Source: Nematostella vectensis
Taxonomy: Eukaryota > Cnidaria > Anthozoa > Actiniaria > Edwardsiidae
NCBI RefSeq assembly: GCF_932526225.1
Contig: NC_064047.1
Location: 8,228,994-8,292,993 of the forward strand
Direction: 5' to 3'
Length of the DNA: 64,000 nt
The notes beneath the pieces are model-generated. The model made no database searches. It had not been told where the DNA came from and saw nothing but the letters and a program-made list of their open reading frames with translations. Positions 55,244-64,000 of the stretch are shown here, piece after piece; the stretch's first letter is position 1, and each line of letters begins with the position of its first letter. Made by a program: the position numbers and the translations under genes.

Positions 55244-58200
55244 ATGGCGGACTCGTCGACTTTTCGTGTTGTAGAGTTCTATAGTGGTATTGGAGGCATG
55301 CATTACGCTTTAAAAGGTTTGTTGTTTAGTCAGACCGATGGAGAAGTCCATAGGGAATTTGGGGCTCTGCATAGGAAACATTTAAAAAATATTTTTGCAG
55401 CGCGGGAGCCCAAAGTTATGTACTTATTCGCATACACCCGGAGTAACTTATCCAACGAAATCGAACAAATAGTTGTGTGGTTTGAGCAAAAGTGGTGTTG
55501 TGGGGGGAGGGGCAAGGGTTCCTTTCCCCCCTCTTGTCTTGTGGTTTGTTCTTGTTTGTTAGAAATTAGGACGATAAAAGTCGAGTTAGATGCAGATTTG
55601 ATTTATCTTTTCTCATCGAGGGTTCTGACCAAATTTGACCTTATAGGGGGGGGGGGGGGGGGTGAAAAGGGGTTTGTAAATATGCCGATCCGCGACATTT
55701 TCGGGGCAAATCCGTGGATCTGCAGATGTTTTTAGATCCACATGGTTTGACAGATAAACAATAGCACCAAATGAAATTCCTTTAAAATCCGAAAAACCGT
55801 CAAAGCAGTCAAAATCCGAAATCCGCACCCAAATTGTCAACAGATCCTTGATCCACCATATTTCCAAAATCCACCAATCCACTAAAATAATCATCAAAAT
55901 ATGTGATCTGTTAGCATTTCGTGGCCGAATCTGCCGATCTGCGAACCTATTCACCCCCCATTTAGAACTTGGTCCAACTTGTGTGATCAATAAACAATTA
56001 TCAGCACATGCATTGATTTGTATACTGTGAACCTGGCCATGGAGTTAGAGCAGGGCCGTAGCAGGGGGCGGGGCACTAGAGGCACTGCCCCCCCCCAATA
56101 TCCTAAAAAAATTCATCGCGCAGAATGTGCAGCCATTTACTCTGTGTCATGTGACGAGGCTCAGCGCGCCTTATTCAAATCTGATGCTTGATTGAACAGG
56201 CGAAATACAAAGAAAACCGGCAGAAATCGTCAGAAATCCTATGGGAATTTTTAAAATGTCTGTTTACAGAGTTTCTTTTAAAGACAGACGTAAACTAAAA
56301 TTGTTACTAAACCCCGCAAATGATCGAACCATTGTTTAACTATATTTCTACCAAATTACAGGCTTTTTGAGCGAATACCTCCTTGGGACATTTTTAATTT
56401 TGTATTTGGTGCTTTTTGCGATGACAAAATCTAGAATATAAATTAGAGTTTGTATTTCCCACGGTATCGTTAATCTCCGCCCCCTATTAAACCATAAAAG
56501 AAACCAAATAATAGGCTGCAAGTGATCCGAAAAATATCATTAACTCACACAAAGTGACTAATCAGCTGAAACGCACAAGCTTACATCTCAGCTTTGGTGT
56601 TTTGTCTTGTAGCCTATTGATATCATATTTTTTTCGTGCGACACCATTTGTTGTGTGTAAAAAGATATCAAACATCAATATGGTTGTTTTAGATTGCAAC
56701 AATGCTTGTCCATATTAATTTCAAAAGTAAATAACATAGTTATTTTGCTTTGTTTTCAATTTCTATACTAATTTTCACCAATTTCAATGCCTATTGTCTA
56801 ACTGTTAGTGCTTTGGGATCTCGGTCAAGTCCCTGAGCTGTGTTGATTGACAGCTAACTGGGCGCGAAATAGCCAATCAGCAACCGTCAATCTTAATTGA
56901 GCGGCGGGCTCACTAGAGCATGGTAGTTATGTTTACATCGCATCTCATTATTCCCTCGCGGGGAGAATGTCCGGAGAACAATAGGCATTCTGCGCGATGT
57001 ATAAGGAATGATCAGAAATGGCATAGCTGTGCCCCCCATATTTTCTTAATGTTTCTGTATTGTGTCCAGCTCAATGATACTTGGTCTGCCATGGCTCATG
57101 AGAGTAAAGAAGAAACAATTTGAAAATTACTTTTAAAGAATCTAATTTAAGTTATTAATCTCTGCACTATTTTTTTGATCCAATAAATGTTAGATGGTGT
57201 TTTTTATTGTTTGAATTGATAACATTTCTCAGTAATTCAAGTGGATTTAGTGTGCTTGTGATGTTGGTTATTTGCTGTGGTTTCTAACAGGATGCAAAAA
57301 GAATGCAGAAGTTGTTGCAGCCCTTGAGATCAGCACCACTGCAAATACAGTATACGGACACAACTTTCCTACCACAAAGATATGGAACTGTAACATTGAG
57401 GTTTGTGAACTGTGTTCAGGGGCATACCTGAGAGGGGAGCTTTAACCCTGCCTCCTAAATTTTACTATTAATATCTGGATATTTAATGTATTTTGGTATA
57501 CCTTTACTTGCCTTCTATAGGGATAGTAAAAAACCTTGTTAAGCCTGAGCTTAACTAGCTTAAAGGCAGTTCAACTTATAACGTCCAACAATGCTGAATC
57601 CACCGGATCACTCTGGTTTTGCTTCACACACTCAATGGAAAAATCCTGCATAAGTGACCTCTTTTTAACTAGCAGGTGTTCATATACTGTATCTTCAAAC
57701 AAACTTCCACTCCAAATACTGTACCTGCTAGATTTAAGGATTAAACAATCGAGCACATTGCCATATGTTCATGAAACCAAGGTGCCCCAAAGCTATGCTT
57801 TTGTGCTATATGCTGTGTGACTTAAATAAGTATTGGGATTGATGATGGCATGCTAATGTTATTGTCACGACAGGGTTTGACAGCTGAGGCACTTGATAAA
57901 TTGCAGCCAGATGTCTTTCTCATGTCACCGCCATGCCAGCCATATACAAGGTAATGTCACCACCATGCCAGCCATATACATGGTAATGACACTACCACAC
58001 CAGCCATATACATGGTCACGTCACCACAATGCCAGCCATATACATGGTAATGTCACCATCATGCCAGCCATATACATGCTAATGTCACCACCATGCCAGC
58101 CATACATGTACATGGTAATGTCACCACCATGCCAGCCATATACATGGTAATGTCACCACCATGCCAGCCATATACATGGTAATGTCACCACCATGCCAGC

Positions 58201-61200
58201 CAAATACATGGTTATGTCATCACTGTGCCAGCCATATACATGGTAATGTCACCATCATGTCAGCCATACATGTACATGGTAATGTCACCACCATGCCAGT
58301 CATATACATGGTTATGTCACCACCATGCCAGCCATATACATGGTAATGTCACTATCATGCCAGTCATATACAAGGTAATGTCACCATCATGCCAGCCATA
58401 TACATGGTAATGTCACCATCATGCCAGTCATATACAAGGTAATGTCACCATCATGTCAGCCATACATGTACATGGTAATGTCAACACCATGCCAGTCATA
58501 TACATGGTTATGTCACCACCATGCCAGCCATATACATGGTAATGTCACCACCATGCCAGCCAAATACATGGTTATGTCATCACTGTGCCAGCCATATACA
58601 TGGTAATGTCACCATCATGTCAGCCATACATGTACATGGTAATGTCACCACCATGCCAGTCATATACATGGTTATGTCACCACCATGCCAGCCATATACA
58701 TGGTAATGTCACTATCATGCCAGTCATATACAAGGTAATGTCACCATCATGCCAGCCATATACATGGTAATGTCACCATCATGCCAGTCATATACAAGGT
58801 AATGTCACCATCATGCCAGCCATACATGTACATGGTAATGTCACCACCATGCCAGTCATATACATGGTTATGTCACCACCATGTCAGCCATACATGTACA
58901 TGGTAATGTCACCACCATGCCAGCCAAATACATGGTTATGTCATCACCATGCCAGCCATATACATGGTAATGTCACTATCATGCCAGTCATATACAAGGT
59001 AATGTCACCATCATGCCAGCCATATACATGGTAATGTCACCATCATGCCAGTCATATACAAGGTAATGTCACCATCATGTCAGCCATACATGTACATGGT
59101 AATGTCACCACCATGCCAGCCATATACATGGTAATGTCAGCACCATGCCAGCCAAATACATGGTTATGTCATCACTGTGCCAGCCATATACATGGTAATG
59201 TCACCATCATGTCAGCCATACATGTACATGGTAATGTCACCACCATGCCAGTCATATACATGGTTATGTCATCACCATGCCAGCCATATACATGGTAATG
59301 TCACTATCATGCCAGCCATATACATGGTAATGTCACCACCATGCCAGCCAAATACATGGTTATGTCATCACTGTGCCAGCCATATACATGGTAATGTCAC
59401 CATCATGTCAGCCATACATGTACATGGTAATGTCACCACCATGCCAGTCATATACATGGTTATGTCACCACCATGCCAGCCATATACATGGTAATGTCAC
59501 TATCATGCCAGTCATATACAAGGTAATGTCACCATCATGCCAGCCATATACATGGTAATGTCACCATCATGCCAGTCATATACAAGGTAATGTCACCATC
59601 ATGTCAGCCATACATGTACATGGTAATGTCACCACCATGCCAGTCATATACATGGTTATGTCACCACCATGTCAGCCATACATGTACATGGTAATGTCAC
59701 CACCATGCCAGCCAAATACATGGTTATGTCATCACCATGCCAGCCATATACATGGTAATGTCACTATCATGCCAGTCATATACAAGGTAATGTCACCATC
59801 ATGCCAGCCATATACATGGTAATGTCACCATCATGCCAGTCATATACAAGGTAATGTCACCATCATGTCAGCCATACATGTACATGGTAATGTCAACACC
59901 ATGCCAGTCATATACATGGTTATGTCACCACCATGCCAGCCATATACATGGTAATGTCAGCACCATGCCAGCCAAATACATGGTTATGTCATCACTGTGC
60001 CAGCCATATACATGGTAATGTCACCATCATGTCAGCCATACATGTACATGGTAATGTCACCACCATGCCAGTCATATACATGGTTATGTCATCACCATGC
60101 CAGCCATATACATGGTAATGTCACTATCATGCCAGTCATATACAAGGTAATGTCACCATCATGCCAGCCATATACATGGTAATGTCACCATCATGCCAGT
60201 CATATACAAGGTAATGTCACCATCATGTCAGCCATACATGTACATGGTAATGTCAACACCATGCCAGTCATATACATGGTTATGTCACCATCATGTCAGA
60301 CATACATGTACATGGTAATGTCAACACCATGCCAGTCATATACATGGTTATGTCACCACCATGCCAGCCATATACATGGTAATGTCAGCACCATGCCAGC
60401 CAAATACATGGTTATGTCATCACTGTGCCAGCCATATACATGGTAATGTCACCATCATGTCAGCCATACATGTACATGGTAATGTCACCACCATGCCAGT
60501 CATATACATGGTTATGTCACCACCATGCCAGCCATATACATGGTAATGTCACTATCATGCCAGTCATATACAAGGTAATGTCACCATCATGCCAGCCATA
60601 TACATGGTAATGTCACCATCATGCCAGTCATATACAAGGTAATGTCACCATCATGTCAGCCATACATGTACATGGTTATGTCACCACCATGCCAGCCATA
60701 TACATGGTAATGTCACCACCATGCCAGCCAAATACATGGTTATGTCATCACTGTGCCAGCCATATACATGATAATGTCACCAACATGCCAGCCATATACA
60801 AGGTAATGTCACCATCATGCCAGCCATATACATGGTAATGTCACCACCATGCCAGCCATATACATGGTAATGTCACCAACATGCCAGCCATATACATGGT
60901 AATGTCACCAACATGCCAGCCATATACATGTACATGGTAATGTCACCACCATTCCAGCCATATACATGTACATGGTAATGTCACCATCATGACAGCCATA
61001 TACATGTACATGGTAATGTCACCACCATGACAGCCATATACATGTACATGGTAATGTCACCATCATGACAGCCATATACATGTACATGGTAATGTCACCA
61101 TCATGACAGCCATATACATGTACATGGTAATGTCACCACCATGACAGCCATATACATGGTAATGTCACCACCATGACAGCCATATACATGTACATGGTAA

Positions 61201-63401
61201 TGTCACCACCATGACAGCCATATACATGGTGATGACACTACAACGCCAGCCATTTACATGGTAATGTCACCACCATGCCAGCCATATACATGGTAATGTC
61301 ACCACCATGTCAGCCATATACATGGTAATTTACCACAATGCCAGCCATATACATGATAATGTCACCGCCATGCCAGCCATATACTACAAGGTGAAGTCAC
61401 CACCATGTCAGCCATATACATGGTAATGACACTACCATGCCAGTCATATACATGATAATATCACCACCATGCCAGCCATATACATGGTTATGTCACCACC
61501 ATGCCAGCCATATACATGGTAATGTCACCACTATGACAGCCATATACATTGTAATGTCACCACCATTCCAGCTATATACAAGGTGAAGTCACCACCATGC
61601 CAGCTATATCCATGTACATGTCAATGTCACCACCATGTCATAAACATACTTAAATTTACCATTGTTATATTTTTCTCACAACAGTTTTCATCAACTTCAA
61701 AAGTCTTCCAACTGGTGTTTGATTGCTTCAAATCCTATGATAGAAGCCTCAATGTCTTCCTCAGTCTTTCAGTGTTTCTACATATTGCTCCAATTGTATG
61801 TTAAACTTGCTACATTTATTTTATTTCAGGGTAGGGCTACAGGGTGCATCAAAAGATCCTAGAGCCCTGAGCTTTTTACATATTCTCAGTTTACTTAAGC
61901 GGTTAGTATGACAATGAATTAACATTTCAGTATTGAAATATTTATGTGAATTTAAATGGTTACCCTCCTTGTTTATTTTTTTTACTTTTAGTTTGCAACA
62001 TCCTCCCAAGTATTGGCTGATCGAAAACGTTAAGGGATTTGAGACTTCTGATACAAGGTGTGTGTGATAGACATTCAAGCCAGAGTAAAAAAAAAAAAAA
62101 CAATGCATCAGGAAGATGAAATTAAGTCACCCTCTTTCCTTGATCTAATTAGGGATTTTCCTCAGTTAGGGAAGCAAACAAAAACAGGGTACAAGAGAGT
62201 ACAGCAGAAGCCAAGCAACAGATTTTGAGAACGTCTAGTAGAGACGCTGTGCTGTGTTTTTTTTTATGATAATAACCTTCTTTCTACAGGGAGCATCTTG
62301 TGCAGACACTGAAGGAAAATCACTACTCTTTTCAGGTTGGGATTTGGATAAACTAAATCTGTTTTGAGCTATTGATCTTTGATGTACTCTAATGGTTATC
62401 AGTACACTCGTTTATGTTCAATACTTGAAGATGAAGACTATAGGAGGATCAAGTTTTGACAAATACAGTCAGCCTTAGATTATGTTTGGCTTATGATGTT
62501 TTGTAGGAATTTTTTTGGAAATCAGATATATTGTATTATTTTTTATGTAATTTATATTTTGCGTGTGTATTAATTGTATGTTACCATATCATTTCAGGAG
62601 TTCTTACTTACACCAGTGCAGGTAAGAAATAATAAGTAACTTCATGCCAAAATATTCCCATATGTAATGATCACTGTACTAAACCTGTTCATCTGCGAAA
62701 CAAACACCAACCACCATACTAGGATCACTAGTTCAAATAATTGTTCAATCTATCAAGGTACACTTTTGTAGCGGCCAGATTCAATGGTAAATGGTAAAGA
62801 TAACAGTGGAGGGTTACCGCGCATTAGGCTTCCCAGTACTGTGATGAACCGCGTCCCTAGATAATGTACAAGCGTGCATAGGATGACGTTCTTTGCTTTT
62901 TTATCCGTCGGCTCTCTGCGAATTCGAATGCTAGGATATGGCTGCGTGCTCGCCCTCCTTGACGACGAGCAATGTAATAATAGTTAGTTTAGATGTTTTG
63001 ATCGCTGTAATCACAATTGCTAAACGATAGGGGTAGCGATGGGTAAATCCGAGATTTGCCGAGGCGCTGAGACCCCCAATGGAATATATGTAATCTAATT
63101 AAACAGGATTCAAAACCTCCGATTTTTGGCCTTGTCGCTGACTTTCACGTGCCGTTGTTTCTACTTAAATACAGCACCATCTACTGAATTGGGCCATAAT
63201 CAAATTAATATGATAGCAATACAGACTTACACCACCCTTGCCTCTGTTGTCGTCTAAAAGACGCTAGTTTACATACTTTTGGCTTTCTGTAATTCTTTTA
63301 TTGTGTCTTCTCCTCAGTTTGGAATCCCAAATTCTCGGCTGAGGTATTATTTACTAGCAAAGCGACACCCCCTGACCTTTAGTACTGCCATGGGAAACAA
63401 G
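55244..63401 (+). CDS. TRDMT1: DNMT2/TRDMT1 tRNA (cytosine-5) methyltransferase, 3' part outside the window
   Basis: Eight exons were joined in phase: 55244-55316, 57291-57400, 57874-57950, 61830-61901, 61992-62057, 62290-62335, 62598-62621 and 63318-63401 (184 residues so far). DNMT2 uses S-adenosylmethionine to methylate C38 of tRNA-Asp and a few other tRNAs. Visible motifs are the SAM-binding FYSGIGGMHYAL (motif I, residues 12-23), MSPPCQPYTR with catalytic Cys82 (motif IV), IENVKGFE with Glu122 (motif VI) and IPNSRLRYYLLAKR (motif VIII). The target-recognition part with the CFT signature and the C-terminal motifs lie beyond 64,000. Exon 7 is a 24 bp microexon. Intron 3 is filled by a minisatellite copied from the end of exon 3. 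The start ATG (GATGGCGGAC context) follows the divergent promoter. Confidence 0.92.
55626..55980. mobile_element. Inverted-repeat element in DNMT2 intron 1
   Basis: The left side (TGACCAAATTTGACC, poly-G, then GTGAAAAGG and GCCGATCCGC) is mirrored loosely by the right side (GCCGATCTGCGAACC, poly-C, then AACTTGGTCCAA). The interior repeats AAATCCGAAA and GATCCAC phrases. Borders approximate. Confidence 0.5.
56052..57065. other. Repeat-derived part of DNMT2 intron 1
   Basis: Its two end segments match those of the 143 bp repeat at 26,823-26,965 (GGCCGTAGCAG...GGGGC at the left, TTTCTGTATTGTG at the right), but they are about 1 kb apart. Either this is the longer member of the family or other DNA was inserted. 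No coding motif was recognised. Confidence 0.4.
57922..61640 (+). repeat. 3.7 kb minisatellite copied from the DNMT2 catalytic exon end and splice donor
   Basis: About 110 tandem units of 32 bp (36 bp variants carry an extra CATG) have the form GTAATGTCACCACCATGCCA then GCCATATACATG. The first unit is the actual last 29 bases of coding exon 3 (ATGTCACCGCCATGCCAGCC then ATATACAAG), encoding MSPPCQPYTR, followed by the donor GTAATG. Every following unit re-creates that coding text, plus a GTAATG that is a full AAG-GTAATG donor in at least a dozen units and ATG-GTAATG in most others. Higher-order blocks recur at spacings of 360, 428, 624 and 788 bp. The units decay toward 61,600. Confidence 0.93.
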
Positions 63402-63759
63402 GTATGTACAGTGTGATTCATTAGAAATACTGATATACAGTAATTACATTTTTCTTTTCCATGGTATCCTATGCTAGAACCTTGGGGTATACTCGGATAT
63501 TATTATGACTGGGGGCCAGAAACAAAAATGGCATGGCTGTAGAAGACATTGTGGGTAATTTTTGGGCTCAACATTGCCTCCCGCAAGAAATAAGATTTTT
63601 CTGTCAACATGAAAAAGAAGAATGGTGTTTCTAATCAACTCATAATGATGTACAGTCTCGTTATTGTAAAATTGGCGCTTGGAAAAGCGATGAAAAGTCA
63701 GGTATTTGGGGCTATAAGTTCAGGGTCAGGTTTTGAGTGGGGGAAAGCTGCAGATGCAC

Positions 63760-63928
63760 CTTTTGGCGGCCTAGAGGGGGAGAAGACCTACTGTACATGC
63801 ATCCCCCTCTTGGCCACTCAAAAGAAGGTCCTTTCTTATTGAAGGACCGTCCAAAATGTTTTTTGTCCATATGATACATACGACTGCGCACCCTCCATAA
63901 TCAGTTCATGGGTATACGCCTGGCAGGG
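63760..63928 (-). mobile_element. Degenerate copy of the CAGGTGCGTACCCAGG MITE family
   Basis: Contains CATCCCCCTCTTGGCCACTC and GACTGCGCACCCTCC, and ends near GGGTATACGCCTGG, in reversed orientation. The left border is unclear. Lies in DNMT2 sequence after exon 8. Confidence 0.45.
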
Positions 63929-64000
63929 GCTATTTATTGGTGTAAAATGTTGGGCTTTGTTGGGCCCACTGGTCATATTTGTAGCTGGAGAGTTTGAGTC

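Noticed and set aside
57893-60838. Series of plus-strand open frames of 61-105 codons
   Set aside because: They are repeat artefacts: each is built from translated minisatellite units in shifting frames and ends at the TAA contained in the unit.
57922-61640. CRISPR-like array
   Set aside because: Units are contiguous tandem copies without unique spacers, the first unit is an exon end, and the context is an animal gene.

Overview
The window looks like animal nuclear DNA from an anthozoan cnidarian, most likely a sea anemone. It holds intron-rich genes with GT-AG splice sites, animal-specific families (MTF1, FAAP100, TRPA1, DNMT2), many short inverted-repeat transposons and DIRS-type elements. 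Species cannot be fixed from sequence alone. No bacterial operons, rRNA, tRNA or CRISPR arrays were seen.

Region 1 (1-19,600) is gene-poor and built mainly of mobile DNA. It has a decayed DIRS-like retroelement (about 2,090-3,560), a TTAA-flanked MITE (3,640-4,258) and a very large inverted duplication (arms about 4,300-6,690 and 10,800-14,043). Between those arms lie a two-finger C2H2 gene with an in-frame stop (7,510-9,250, minus) and a retroelement pol fragment (9,660-10,745, minus). Smaller inverted-repeat elements follow.

Region 2 (19,689-29,883) is a divergent gene pair. The minus-strand gene is an MTF1-type metal-response transcription factor with six zinc fingers. The plus-strand gene is a FAAP100-like Fanconi anaemia core-complex subunit, rebuilt from three exons in consistent phase. 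They appear to share a promoter near 26,350-26,590.

Region 3 (31,100-51,018, minus) is a TRPA1-type cation channel. I could join 22 coding exons without a phase conflict, giving about 1,206 residues with 16 ankyrin repeats, six membrane helices, a TRP helix and a C-terminal coiled coil. Its introns are crowded with tandem repeats and MITEs.

Region 4 (52,234-64,000) is a second divergent pair. The minus-strand gene is a 226-residue NAD(P)-binding oxidoreductase (NmrA/BLVRB-like). The plus-strand gene is DNMT2/TRDMT1, a tRNA cytosine-5 methyltransferase, eight exons of which are visible before the window ends.

The most unusual signal is a set of tandem repeats that start inside an exon and run across its splice site into the intron. 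The largest is about 3.7 kb. It is made of 32-36 bp units copied from the end of the DNMT2 exon that encodes the catalytic PPCQ motif, together with the splice donor. Independent smaller cases occur at several TRPA1 exons.
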